This document shows positions 48,713-58,098 of a stretch of DNA of 64,000 bases, one piece after another. Where the stretch lies: the NCBI GenBank assembly GCA_946480925.1, contig CAMLLU010000002.1, positions 62,001 to 126,000 on the forward strand. The letters run 5' to 3'. The position numbers and the translations under genes were made by a program. How positions within the stretch are numbered: position 1 is the first letter of the stretch; each line of letters starts with the position of its first letter. The DNA is from an uncultured Rivibacter sp. (GTDB lineage: Bacteria > Pseudomonadota > Gammaproteobacteria > Burkholderiales > Burkholderiaceae). Under the pieces are notes generated by a model. It worked only from the letters and a program-made list of their open reading frames with translations, did not search any database and was not told the origin of the DNA.

Positions 48713-49452
48713 AGGCGCTGCGGGCACTTGGGCGCCTGGCCCGCGTGGTGGCGCATATCGCGCATGGCCTGCTCATCGTGTGGACCGGTTTCGGCCGGCT
48801 CGACGTGGCCCAGCGCCGGCAACGCGTGCAATGGTGGGCGCGCAAGCTGCTGCACGTGCTGGGCGTGAGCCTGCACGGCCAGGGCATCGCACACCCCGGC
48901 CCGGTGTTGCTGGCCGCCAACCACGTGTCTTGGCTGGACATCGTGGCCATCCACGCGCTGTGCCCGCAGACACGCTTCATCTCGAAGGCGCAGGTCCGGC
49001 ACTGGCCGCTGCTGCGCACGCTGGTGGACGCCGCCGGCACGCTCTACCTCGAGCGCGAGCGCCGGCGTGACGCGCTGCGCGTGGTGCACGTCATGGCCGA
49101 GGCGCTGCAACAGGGCGACACGCTGGCGGTGTTCCCGGAAGGCACCACGGGCGAAGGGCCGCGGCCGCTGCCTTTCCACGCCAACCTGCTGCAGGCCGCC
49201 GTCGCGACCGGCACGCCGGTGCAACCCGTGGTGCTGCGCTTTGCCGACCCTCAGCACGCCTTTAGCCCGTCGGTGGTGTACGTGGGCGACACCTCGCTGC
49301 TGCAGTCGCTGTGGTGGGTAGTGTGTGCGCAAGGGCTGCAGGTCCACGTGACGCTGCTGCCCGCGCTGCCCCTGGCCGCCGGCGCCGAGCGGCGCGCATT
49401 AGCCGAGCAGCTGCAAGTGCAGATCGCCGCATCGTTGGCCTCTGCCGCGTGA
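48709..49452 (+). CDS. 1-acyl-sn-glycerol-3-phosphate acyltransferase (PlsC-like)
   Basis: 247 residues from GTG 48709, which overlaps the TGA of the preceding gene (GTGA). The acyltransferase motif NHVSWLD has H72 and D77; FPEGTT (142-147) is the glycerol-phosphate binding motif. One N-terminal hydrophobic stretch suggests membrane association. It would acylate lysophosphatidic acid in phospholipid synthesis; it could be one of several paralogues. Confidence 0.88.
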   Translation: MKALRALGRLARVVAHIAHGLLIVWTGFGRLDVAQRRQRVQWWARKLLHVLGVSLHGQGIAHPGPVLLAANHVSWLDIVAIHALCPQTRFISKAQVRHWPLLRTLVDAAGTLYLERERRRDALRVVHVMAEALQQGDTLAVFPEGTTGEGPRPLPFHANLLQAAVATGTPVQPVVLRFADPQHAFSPSVVYVGDTSLLQSLWWVVCAQGLQVHVTLLPALPLAAGAERRALAEQLQVQIAASLASAA

Positions 49453-49529
49453 GATTTGCCGCGGTGTGTGGCCCAACTGCTTGAAATTGCTGCGCCACAC
49501 CGGCGGCCGCTTGCTGTAGTCTGGCCGCA

Positions 49530-49634
49530 CCGGCCCGAGTGCCGGCGTCCGTGCGGGTGGCACGGAGCCAATCCCCAAGGAGGGCAGTCCCGCGAACCCG
49601 GGTTCGCGGTCCGGCGGCATCGCTCGGGGGAGCG
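49530..49634 (+). promoter_or_regulatory. Structured 5' leader of the degenerate HD-GYP gene
   Basis: Four perfect inverted repeats lie in 105 bases: CCGGC/GCCGG (49530-49545), TCCGTGC/GCACGGA with a 5-base loop (49548-49566), a 20-base palindrome with arms CCGCGAACCC/GGGTTCGCGG (49590-49609), and CGCTC/GAGCG with a GGGG loop (49621-49634). The last contains the only usable ribosome binding site, GGGGGAG, two bases before ATG 49637. A consensus AAGGAGG at 49577-49583 has no start codon behind it. The layout suits RNA-based control of translation, but matches no riboswitch class I know. Confidence 0.5.
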
Positions 49635-49636
49635 CC

Positions 49637-50758
49637 ATGCAGTTGCTGAAGCTGGTCCAGAACCAAGTGCGGTTGGACGAGCCCTTGCCCTGGAACATCC
49701 GCGACGCCACGGGCCTGCTGCTGCTGGCCAAGGGCTTCGTGCTGCATGGCGAACAGCAGCTCGAGGTCCTGCTCGATCGTGGCGTGTACGTCGACATCGA
49801 AGAACTGAGGGCAGCCAAGCGCGCCGCCGAAGAGGCCGCCGCACGCGCGCCGAACCTGTTCGGCCAATGGGAGCGGCTGCTGTGGCGGCTCGACAAGCTG
49901 CTGCGATCCATTGACAAGGAAGTCGACTTCACGGGCGACCTCGACCAGCTGGCGCACGACTTTTCGGCGCTGGTGGACCGCGATCCCGACATCGCGATCT
50001 ATCTCGCGGTGAGGCAGGACCAGAAGCGCTTTCCGCTCTACGGCCTCACGCACGCGATCCACACCGCGACGATCTGCCTGCTGATGGCGCGCCGCGCCGC
50101 CTGGGCGGCCGAGCGCGTGCAATCGCTCATCGAGGCCGCGTTGACGATGAACGTTTCCGTGCTCGATCTGCAAGGCCGGCTGTGCGCCCAGGGTGTGCAG
50201 CCCACCGAGCCGCAGAAAGCCCTGATGCGCGATCACCCGCTCAAGAGCGCCGAGATGCTGCGTGCCGTCGGTGTGGCCGATGCGGCCTGCCTTGCCGCCG
50301 TCGAGCAGCACCACGAACGCTGCGGCGGCGGTGGCTACCCTCGGGGCCTGACGGAGCTCGATGAAATGGCCGTGGCGCTGCGCCATGCCGACGTCTTCAT
50401 GGCCAAGATCAGCCCGCGTGCGCTGCGCCCGGCCCTGCCAACGCAGCAGGCGGCGCGCGAGCTGTTCGCCGAAGCCAAGGGCAGCCCGGTGGCCGCGGCC
50501 CTGATCAAGGAGCTCGGCATCTACCCACCGGGCGACTTCGTGAAGCTCAAGTCGGGCGAATGTGCGGTGGTGGTGCGCCGCGGCGCCGATGCACGCACGC
50601 CGCTGGCGGCCAGCATCACCAATCGTGACGGTGTGCCCATCGTCAACACGGTGCAGCGCGACACGGCCCGGGGGGAGTTCGCCATCACCGGGGCGATGAA
50701 CGACAAGTCGCTCGTGCTGCGCCTGCCGCCGGAGCGGCTGTACGGGTTGCCGGAGTGA
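49637..50758 (+). CDS. Degenerate HD-GYP domain protein
   Basis: 373 residues. After a ~100-residue N-terminal region (DUF3391-like, with a coiled-coil part) comes an HD-GYP fold. The GYP end is kept (HHERCGGGGYPRGL, G233-P235), but the HD-I-G-K position reads TMNVSV, so the metal-binding His-Asp pair is M171-N172. Phosphodiesterase activity against c-di-GMP is therefore unlikely; it may bind nucleotide or act through protein contacts. The C-terminal ~90 residues form a beta-rich part. It stands alone between plsC and gpmA with a structured leader. Confidence 0.82.
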   Translation: MQLLKLVQNQVRLDEPLPWNIRDATGLLLLAKGFVLHGEQQLEVLLDRGVYVDIEELRAAKRAAEEAAARAPNLFGQWERLLWRLDKLLRSIDKEVDFTGDLDQLAHDFSALVDRDPDIAIYLAVRQDQKRFPLYGLTHAIHTATICLLMARRAAWAAERVQSLIEAALTMNVSVLDLQGRLCAQGVQPTEPQKALMRDHPLKSAEMLRAVGVADAACLAAVEQHHERCGGGGYPRGLTELDEMAVALRHADVFMAKISPRALRPALPTQQAARELFAEAKGSPVAAALIKELGIYPPGDFVKLKSGECAVVVRRGADARTPLAASITNRDGVPIVNTVQRDTARGEFAITGAMNDKSLVLRLPPERLYGLPE

Positions 50759-50763
50759 TGTCA

Positions 50764-50870
50764 GCCCCTCGGCCGGCGGGTACGCCGGCCGCTCCCCCGA
50801 GGGGAGCGGGCCTTGCTTGGGGCGGCCCGGCGCGGCGGCCCGGTCGGCCCCTCGGCTGACGAGTACGCCG
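50764..50870. repeat. Two direct repeat copies flanking a GC-rich hairpin
   Basis: The gap between convergent genes holds a 24-base element twice (50764-50787 and 50847-50870, 21 of 24 identical), related to the copy at 14745-14768. Between them a 9-base stem, CCGCTCCCC / GGGGAGCGG with a CGA loop (50789-50809), could stop transcription from both sides, though it lacks a T-tract. It looks like a REP-type intergenic element. Confidence 0.6.
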
Positions 50871-50877
50871 CCCGGTG

Positions 50878-51624
50878 TCAGCCCTTCTTGCCCTGCGCCG
50901 CGACTGCCGCAGCCGCCTTGGCCGCGGCTTCCGCGTCGCCCAGGTAGTAATGGCGGATGGGCTTGAGCTCGGCGTCGAGCTCGTACACCAGCGGAATGCC
51001 GTTGGGGATGTTCAGGCCCACGATGTCGGCATCGGAGATGTTATCGAGGTACTTCACCAGCGCACGGATGCTGTTGCCGTGCGCGGCGATCACGAGGCGC
51101 TGGCCGCCCTTGATGGCCGGTGCCAGCGTTTCTTTCCACAGCGGCAGCACGCGTTCCACCGTGTCCTTCAGGCATTCGGTGAGCGGAACCTGTTCCGGCT
51201 TGAGCTTCGCGTAGCGCGGGTCGTTGCGCTGGCCGCGCGGGTCGTTGGCGTCGAGCACCGGCGGCGGCGTGTCGTAGCTGCGGCGCCAGATCAGCACCTG
51301 CTCGTCACCGTACTGCTTGGCCATGTCGGCCTTGTTCAGGCCCTGCAGCGCGCCGTAGTGGCGCTCGTTCAGGCGCCAGTCCTTCACCTCGGGCAGCCAG
51401 GTGCGGTCCATCTCCTCGAGCGCGTACCACAGCGTCCAGATCGCGCGCTTGAGCACCGAGGTGTAGGCCACGTCGAACTCGTAGCCGGCAGCCTTGAGCA
51501 GGCGCCCGGCCTCGCGGGCCTGCTCGACGCCGGTAGGCGTGAGCTCCACGTCGGTCCAGCCGGTGAAGCGGTTTTCCAGGTTCCAGGTCGATTCACCGTG
51601 GCGGATCAGGACGAGCTTGTGCAT
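50878..51624 (-). CDS. gpmA: 2,3-bisphosphoglycerate-dependent phosphoglycerate mutase
   Basis: 248 residues. It interconverts 3- and 2-phosphoglycerate in glycolysis through a phosphohistidine. The RHGESTWN motif places the catalytic histidine at H9; [15 protein letters not shown] and [14 protein letters not shown] hold the remaining active-site residues. The C-terminal Ala/Lys tail is variable in the family. It is divergent from the rhodanese gene. Confidence 0.96.
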   Translation of the reverse strand: MHKLVLIRHGESTWNLENRFTGWTDVELTPTGVEQAREAGRLLKAAGYEFDVAYTSVLKRAIWTLWYALEEMDRTWLPEVKDWRLNERHYGALQGLNKADMAKQYGDEQVLIWRRSYDTPPPVLDANDPRGQRNDPRYAKLKPEQVPLTECLKDTVERVLPLWKETLAPAIKGGQRLVIAAHGNSIRALVKYLDNISDADIVGLNIPNGIPLVYELDAELKPIRHYYLGDAEAAAKAAAAVAAQGKKG

Positions 51625-51691
51625 GGGAGGAAGCAGCGTTGGGGCGGGTGGGACGTGTGCCGGCAGCGGCCGGCGCGAGGAATGTGAATTC

Positions 51692-51697
51692 TATAAT
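51692..51697 (+). promoter_or_regulatory. Candidate -10 element for the rhodanese-grxC-secB genes
   Basis: A perfect TATAAT (51692-51697) lies 56 bases before the GTG start of the rhodanese gene. It is inside a short dyad, GAATT-CTAT-AATTC (51686-51699). No good -35 hexamer is seen at 17 bases, so an activator or another sigma factor may help. Confidence 0.45.
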
Positions 51698-51752
51698 TCG
51701 CCCCCTCTCAAACCCGCTGCCCGCAGGCCCGTGGCCCGCGAAAGTACCCGCC

Positions 51753-52163
51753 GTGAAATTCATCATCGACAACTGGTTCCTCATCCTCGTGGCCTTCATT
51801 TCGGGCGGCATGCTGGTGTGGCCGGCCGTCACGCGGCGCGCCGGTGCTGGGGCGGTGTCGGTGAACGACGCGGTGCAGCTCATCAACCGCGAGAAGGCGG
51901 TGCTCATCGACGTGAGCGAGCCTGAGGAATACGCCAAGAGTCACGCGACCAATTCACGCAACGTGCCGCTTAACAGCCTCGAGGGTTCGAAGGATCTGCC
52001 TTCCAACAAGGCCTTGCCGCTCGTGGTGGTGTGCGCCACGGGGGCCCGCGCGAACCGCGCGGTGGCTATCCTGCAAAAGCTCGGTTTTGAAAAGGCGCGG
52101 CCACTGGCCGGCGGCATGGCCGCATGGCGCGAGGCCAGTCTGCCCACCGAAAAATCTGCCTGA
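51753..52163 (+). CDS. Membrane-anchored rhodanese-like protein
   Basis: 136 residues from GTG 51753. An N-terminal helix (about 7-25) anchors a single rhodanese domain with active cysteine C94 in the VCATGAR loop, so a sulfurtransferase or related thiol role is possible. A longer open frame exists upstream but overlaps the promoter. Rhodanese-grxC-secB is a frequent order in beta-proteobacteria. Confidence 0.88.
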   Translation: MKFIIDNWFLILVAFISGGMLVWPAVTRRAGAGAVSVNDAVQLINREKAVLIDVSEPEEYAKSHATNSRNVPLNSLEGSKDLPSNKALPLVVVCATGARANRAVAILQKLGFEKARPLAGGMAAWREASLPTEKSA

Positions 52164-52287
52164 GGCAGCAGGGCGCAGCCCTATCGGTGCCATAGGCGCG
52201 GCGTGCTTGAGTGTCCGCTGCGTGGGCCGACATGAGGCTGACCGGCCGACGCTTCCTGTCGGGCCCGGGTATTGCTGGATACCGTTC

Positions 52288-52557
52288 ATGAAGCCTGTTG
52301 TGAAGATGTATACGACGCTGGTATGCCCGTACTGCCAGCGTGCCAAGGCGCTGCTCAGGCAGCGCGGTGTCGATGCGATCGAGGAGATCCGCGTCGACCT
52401 CGACCCCGCCCAGCGCACCACGATGATGGAGATCACCGGCCGGCGCACCGTGCCGCAGATCTTCATCGGCAACACCCACGTGGGCGGCTGCGACGACCTG
52501 ATGGCGCTCGATGCGCGCGGTGGGTTGATGCCCTTGCTGCAAGGCGCCGCTGCCTGA
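52288..52557 (+). CDS. grxC: Glutaredoxin 3
   Basis: 89 residues. The dithiol active site is CPYC (C13, C16), with the cis-proline segment RRTVPQIFIG and GGCDDLMAL for glutathione binding. It reduces disulfides, including those of ribonucleotide reductase, with glutathione. ATG 52288 (MKPVVKMYTT) is the family start; the open frame further upstream is not conserved-looking. A 124-base gap separates it from the rhodanese gene, and a modest hairpin is present there. Confidence 0.95.
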   Translation: MKPVVKMYTTLVCPYCQRAKALLRQRGVDAIEEIRVDLDPAQRTTMMEITGRRTVPQIFIGNTHVGGCDDLMALDARGGLMPLLQGAAA

Positions 52558-52565
52558 GAGATGCA

Positions 52566-52592
52566 GCCTTGTCGGGAGCCGCTCGACAAGGC
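52566..52592 (+). other. Hairpin after grxC
   Basis: A perfect 9-base stem, GCCTTGTCG / CGACAAGGC, with a 9-base loop starts 8 bases after the grxC stop. No T-tract follows; it may be a weak terminator, an RNA-processing site or an operator. Confidence 0.5.
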
Positions 52593-52644
52593 CCGCAGGC
52601 GGCACCTCTTCCGTCATCTTCACTGGGCCATAATCCTTGGCTCC

Positions 52645-52675
52645 GGCCCGCACCGACACCGAAAGCGTGCGGGCC
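52645..52675 (+). other. Hairpin in the secB leader
   Basis: A perfect 9-base stem, GGCCCGCAC / GTGCGGGCC, with a 13-base loop is followed by TTGTCTTTC and the secB ribosome binding site (CAAGGAT). It is terminator-like with a broken T-tract and could act as an attenuator just before secB. Confidence 0.5.
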
Positions 52676-52695
52676 TTGTCTTTCAAGGATTCATC

Positions 52696-53181
52696 ATGGC
52701 CGAACAGCAAGCCGCGGGCGTGCAGCCCGTGTTCCAGATCCAGCGCGTGTACCTGAAGGACCTCTCGCTGGAACAACCGAATTCCCCGCAGATCCTGCTC
52801 GAGCAGGAGCAGCCGCAGGTCGACGTCAACCTGGGCCTGGCGGCCGAAGCTGTGGCCGACGGCATCTTCGAAGTCAGCGTCACCGCCACCGTGACCACCA
52901 AGATCAAGGACAAGACGCTGTTCCTGGTCGAGGCCAAGCAGGCCGGCATCTTCGAGATCCGCGGCGTGCCCGACGACCAGCTGCAGCCCATCATCGGCAT
53001 CGCCTGCCCGCAGATCGTCTACCCCTACTTGCGTGCCGTGGTGGCCGATGTCGTCACGCGTGCCGGCTTCCCGCCGGTGCATCTGGCCGAGGTGAACTTC
53101 CAGGCCATGTTCGAAGCGCAGCAAGCGCAAGCCGAGCAGGCCAACGGCGGCGGCGCGTCCCCCATCATCACCAACGCCTGA
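52696..53181 (+). CDS. secB: Protein-export chaperone SecB
   Basis: 161 residues. SecB binds unfolded precursors as a tetramer and hands them to SecA. The [19 protein letters not shown] start, VTVTTK-type strands and [29 protein letters not shown] core are the family pattern, with a variable Gln/Gly-rich tail. ATG 52696 follows CAAGGAT; the longer open frame upstream covers the hairpin and is not used. gpsA follows by 16 bases. Confidence 0.96.
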   Translation: MAEQQAAGVQPVFQIQRVYLKDLSLEQPNSPQILLEQEQPQVDVNLGLAAEAVADGIFEVSVTATVTTKIKDKTLFLVEAKQAGIFEIRGVPDDQLQPIIGIACPQIVYPYLRAVVADVVTRAGFPPVHLAEVNFQAMFEAQQAQAEQANGGGASPIITNA

Positions 53182-53197
53182 CGCTCCAAGGGGCGCG

Positions 53198-54205
<1,008 letters not shown>

Positions 54206-54237
54206 GCGTTCCCCCCGACAATTTCGAAAGATCAACG

Positions 54238-55227
54238 ATGTCGTCTGTCGTGTCGTCGCACCGTCGCCACTTTGTAAGTGCTGCGGCGGCTTCCATGCTT
54301 CTGGGCAGCGCTGGTGCATGGGCTCAAGCCTGGCCGTCACGACCGATCAGGCTCGTCGTGCCTTTTCCGCCTGGCAGCTCTCCGGACCTGATCGCGCGGC
54401 TGATCGCGGAGCCGCTGGGCGTGGCACTCGGCCAGAGTGTCGTGGTCGACAACAAGCCTGGTGCGGGCGGCAATCTCGGCACCGGACTGGTGGCCAAGGC
54501 CGAACCCGACGGCTACACGCTGCTGTTCACCATCCAGGGCCCGCTGGTCACGGCGCCGCTGCTGTCGAAAAGCCTGCCCTACGACCCAGTGAAGGAACTC
54601 GCCCCGGTGACGCTGGTGGCCACCAGCCCGAACGTGCTGGTGGTCGATCCGAAGCTGGGCGTGGACACCGTGGCCGACTTCGTGCGCGTAGCGAAAGAAA
54701 AGAAGGGCGAGCTCAACTACGGCAGCGTAGGCAACGGCAGTGCATCGCACCTGGCGATGGAGTCGTTCAAGTCGCGGGCCGGCCTCGACATCGCGCACAT
54801 CCCGTACCAGGGCTTCCCGCAGATCGTGAATTCCATCCTGGCAGGCCAGGTACAGGCCGGCTTCATGGTGCCCGGCATCGCGATGGGCCAGGTGAAGGCC
54901 GGCAAGCTGAAGGCGCTGGGAGTCACCACGCTGGGTCGCGTGGCAGCACTGCCTGACATGCGCACGTTCACCGAGCAGGGCTACCCAGGCTTCGAGGCGA
55001 TCAGCTGGCAAGCCGTGCTGGTGCCGGCCAAGACGCCTGCGCCGATCATCGCGCGGCTGAACCAGGAACTCGTGCGCATCATCAAGAGCGATTCGCTGCG
55101 CAGCGCGATGCTGCACCAGTACTTCAGTGCGGCCGGCACTGCGCCCGAGGCGCTTGCGTCGCTGATGAAAAGCGAGCGCGAGGTGTGGGGCAAGGTCATC
55201 AAGGCGGCTGGCGTCAAGCCAGAGTGA
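54238..55227 (+). CDS. Bug-family periplasmic solute-binding protein
   Basis: 329 residues. A signal peptide with RRHF near its start and cleavage after AWA-QA is visible; it could use the Tat route. The mature part opens WPSRPIRLVVPFPPGSSPDLIAR, the hallmark of Bordetella uptake gene (TctC-like) proteins that bind carboxylates. No TctA/TctB membrane partners are nearby, so it is an orphan, as are most of the many Bug proteins in this order. Ligand unknown. Confidence 0.9.
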   Translation: MSSVVSSHRRHFVSAAAASMLLGSAGAWAQAWPSRPIRLVVPFPPGSSPDLIARLIAEPLGVALGQSVVVDNKPGAGGNLGTGLVAKAEPDGYTLLFTIQGPLVTAPLLSKSLPYDPVKELAPVTLVATSPNVLVVDPKLGVDTVADFVRVAKEKKGELNYGSVGNGSASHLAMESFKSRAGLDIAHIPYQGFPQIVNSILAGQVQAGFMVPGIAMGQVKAGKLKALGVTTLGRVAALPDMRTFTEQGYPGFEAISWQAVLVPAKTPAPIIARLNQELVRIIKSDSLRSAMLHQYFSAAGTAPEALASLMKSEREVWGKVIKAAGVKPE

Positions 55228-55341
55228 CGATGGCCTCGACCGGCGCGGCGGTCCGAGAGGAGGCCTTCACATCGCGCTCCTTGATCGCTGCCAGGCGCAT
55301 CTGCGCGCGCTCTCTCGCCTTGATATCGGACCGGCCATGAG

Positions 55342-57000
55342 CTAAGGGCGAATTGCAACGAGCTGCGCATCCGCCAGTCCCACCAGCAAGGCCTTGCCGT
55401 CGGCACCCACGCGGAATTCGCCGTACTTCGCCACGGCCCAACGTTCAGCGTCGCCCTCGCGAAAGAACCAGGCGTCGGTCACGAATATCCAGCGGCCGTT
55501 CTTGGGCGTGAGCTCGATGCGCAGCTCGTCAGCGGCCAGCGGTGTGCCGTCGTCGATGCGCTTGAGCGTGGCCACGCCGCGTGCGTCGCGCTGGGCGACC
55601 ACCTGCGGGCGCTGCAGCGTCACCAGCCGGTCGAGCACACCTTCCACGGCGGTGGGCACGCGGAAGTTCAGCTGCATGTAGTCACCCTGCATCAGCGAGC
55701 GGGGGTCCACCGGGGCCAGCTCCACGTACACGGGCTGGCCGTGCGCGATGAGGTCTTCCTTCTGCCAGATGCCGTAGTTCGCAACGGCCAGCACCGCAGC
55801 GGCACACAAGCCGATGCCAAGCTGGGCGACGCGCGGCGTTGACGCAGCTGGCTTCTCGGAATGGGGCGCAGTGGCGCCTGTCGCATCGGTGGTTTGCCGG
55901 TGCGCCCACCATGCCAGCGCACCCAGCACGAGCCCCGCGAGCATGAGCACCAGCGCCTTCGTCGCGAGAGGCCACTGCAACTGGTAATAGAAGCTGCCGA
56001 TGATCCATGCGGCGGCCAGCCCTGCGGCGCCGGCCTGCCGCCAGCGTTGGCTGGTGGTGCACCAGGCCAAGGCGAAACACACCGCGCCCAGTGCCGGCAG
56101 AAACCATGCGAGCACCACCAGCACCAGCGCCGCGCCGGCAAGCCATGGCTGGCGCAGCGCGGGCCACTGGCGTGCTCCCCACAAAGCGGCCACGAGGGCC
56201 AGGCCGGCGGAGAGGGTCTGCAGTGCCGGCCACTGCCAGACGAGGCTGCGTTGCGTGGCGAGTTCACGCGCCACGTCGCCCAGGAAATTGCCGCCCAGGC
56301 TGGCACCGACAAGGAAGCTCATGCCCGACCACCACGCCAGTCCGGCCAACGTGGCCAGCAGCCAGCCCGCTGCAAACGACTCCAGTGCGGCTGCATGACG
56401 CGCATATCGCCCGTCGTTGAGCCATCGCTGCTGGAGCACCTGGCCCGACACCCACAGAGCGAAGCTCACGTGCCACGCCAGCCAGAAGCTTTCGACCCCG
56501 CTCGGGCTCGAGTCGAACCAGCGCGGGGGCGTGCATGCGGTGGCAACCAGCGATGCTGCGGCGGTGCCCATCAGCGCACGCAGCCAGGCTTGTCGCAGGG
56601 CCATGGACAAGCCTGCGGCCACCACAGCCAGCGCGGTGGCTGCCGCCTGCACCGGCAAGTCCCGAAATAGCCCGAAGCCGAGCGCACCACCACCCACCAG
56701 CAGCCCAGGCACCGCAAGCTGCTCGACGAACAGCGGCACTTCGCGCGAGCGCAGCACCACCATGGCACCTGCCAGCACCAAGGCGCCGATGAAGTAGGGC
56801 CCGACGCCACGGCTGATCAGGTCGCCCAGCAGGAGGCCCACTACTCCCAGCAGCGGCACGGCAGCCAGCCAGGCGCCCAGCGTCGTGAGCAGCACCACGG
56901 GCCAGGGCCGCGTTTCGTGGATCGGGCGCGTGGCCGCTGCAGGCAATATGCAGGCCGCAATGGCGGCCTGCAGTGTCTGATCGAAACGGTCCGCCTTCAT
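55342..57000 (-). CDS. DUF4401 and GDYXXLXY domain fusion membrane protein
   Basis: 552 residues. The first ~370 residues contain about ten to twelve hydrophobic helices of the DUF4401 type; a further helix near 395-415 leads to a C-terminal exported domain with the motif GDYMQLNF that names the GDYXXLXY family. In many bacteria these two are separate neighbouring genes. The start ATG 57000 overlaps the stop of the DUF2157 gene by 4 bases (56997-57000), so the pair are coupled. Function unknown. Confidence 0.87.
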   Translation of the reverse strand: MKADRFDQTLQAAIAACILPAAATRPIHETRPWPVVLLTTLGAWLAAVPLLGVVGLLLGDLISRGVGPYFIGALVLAGAMVVLRSREVPLFVEQLAVPGLLVGGGALGFGLFRDLPVQAAATALAVVAAGLSMALRQAWLRALMGTAAASLVATACTPPRWFDSSPSGVESFWLAWHVSFALWVSGQVLQQRWLNDGRYARHAAALESFAAGWLLATLAGLAWWSGMSFLVGASLGGNFLGDVARELATQRSLVWQWPALQTLSAGLALVAALWGARQWPALRQPWLAGAALVLVVLAWFLPALGAVCFALAWCTTSQRWRQAGAAGLAAAWIIGSFYYQLQWPLATKALVLMLAGLVLGALAWWAHRQTTDATGATAPHSEKPAASTPRVAQLGIGLCAAAVLAVANYGIWQKEDLIAHGQPVYVELAPVDPRSLMQGDYMQLNFRVPTAVEGVLDRLVTLQRPQVVAQRDARGVATLKRIDDGTPLAADELRIELTPKNGRWIFVTDAWFFREGDAERWAVAKYGEFRVGADGKALLVGLADAQLVAIRP

Positions 57001-57980
57001 GCTGCAACACCTCCGGCGCTGCCGTCGCGGCGCGACAGCCGCATCACGCCGCTCACGGTGGCCGCGAGCAGGCCTGCTGCGGCGAGGCCGATGATCAGCA
57101 ACGCGCCGATCGGGTCTCCGTGCTGCGGGCGGTCGAACTGCCAGCGCGCGACGCCGGCCACCACCAGCGTGTTCCACCCCAGCGCGACGGCGCTCAGGGC
57201 GTAGATCTCGAAGTGCCGCGGCAGGCTCAGCGCCACCGCGGCGGCTGCGAGCAGCAACAGCCCCAGCCAGTAATGCGGTGCGACGCCCTTGTGGAAGAGC
57301 CCGCCGATGGCCGTGAGCGTCACCATCACGACAGCCAGCGTGGCCGCGGTACGCATGGCCCACGGCCCGGCACCGCTGTAGTGCCGCAGTGCCGGGCTCA
57401 GGGCTCCGGTCAGTGCCGCAGCCGCCAGCCAGCCGATGACGTGGGCCTGCAGATCGTCAGGCTGCACCCGCCAGCGGTGCCCGGTGTGCGCGTGCACCCA
57501 CAACGAGATGGCCGTCATCACGATCAGCGCCCACGGCGCCCACAGCACGTCGCTGCGTATCGCTGCACACAGCGGCAACGTCAGCGCTGCCCAAAGCGCA
57601 AACAGCTGCCAAGGGTCCGCGCCGGTCTGGTAGGTCTGGCCGAAATAGGCGAACAGGGCGCCGGTGGCCAGCAGGGCCAGCAAACCGAGCGGGGCTCGCC
57701 CCGCCGGGCGCCACATAGCCCCCAGGCACATCACCAGCACGAAGCCTTGCAACAGCGCGAAGCGTCCGAAACGGCCCAGGGTGTCCCAATTGGCGGCGAT
57801 CCACAGCACCACGCCGAGCCCGCCGAGTGCGGCGGCCAGCACGGCAACGCCACGTGGCAGCCACTTCGTCACACCGTTTGCTTGTTGATCCAGGGCCGCG
57901 ATGCTGAACAACCGCTGCATCCGCTCGCGGTCCAGCCGATGCTCGGCCGCCAGTTCGTAAAGCGCCAGGCGCAGGTCCAT
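56997..57980 (-). CDS. DUF2157 membrane protein
   Basis: 327 residues. A short soluble N-terminal part (about 45 residues) precedes about nine to ten hydrophobic helices. DUF2157, DUF4401 and GDYXXLXY proteins usually occur together, forming a membrane set of unknown role, as here. GAGGAG lies 6 bases before ATG 57980; the longer frame to 58181 is not supported. Confidence 0.87.
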   Translation of the reverse strand: MDLRLALYELAAEHRLDRERMQRLFSIAALDQQANGVTKWLPRGVAVLAAALGGLGVVLWIAANWDTLGRFGRFALLQGFVLVMCLGAMWRPAGRAPLGLLALLATGALFAYFGQTYQTGADPWQLFALWAALTLPLCAAIRSDVLWAPWALIVMTAISLWVHAHTGHRWRVQPDDLQAHVIGWLAAAALTGALSPALRHYSGAGPWAMRTAATLAVVMVTLTAIGGLFHKGVAPHYWLGLLLLAAAAVALSLPRHFEIYALSAVALGWNTLVVAGVARWQFDRPQHGDPIGALLIIGLAAAGLLAATVSGVMRLSRRDGSAGGVAA

Positions 57981-58098
57981 GTGGGCTCCTCCTCGATGCG
58001 TGAGTGAGCCGCATCGTATCGAGGCGTTGCGCCTGCTACAGCCCTGCGGCCCCGCGGTATCGCGCCATGCGCCCGCAGGCATCGCCCGGTGCACCGTC

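Noticed and set aside
49530..49634. c-di-GMP (GEMM) riboswitch before the HD-GYP gene
   Set aside because: The conserved GEMM core segments are not present; only a general structured-leader call is justified.
55214..55441. 75-codon minus-strand open frame after the GDYXXLXY gene
   Set aside because: Its C-terminal half is charged and helix-like, but the start lies inside the upstream gene and no internal start has a good ribosome binding site.
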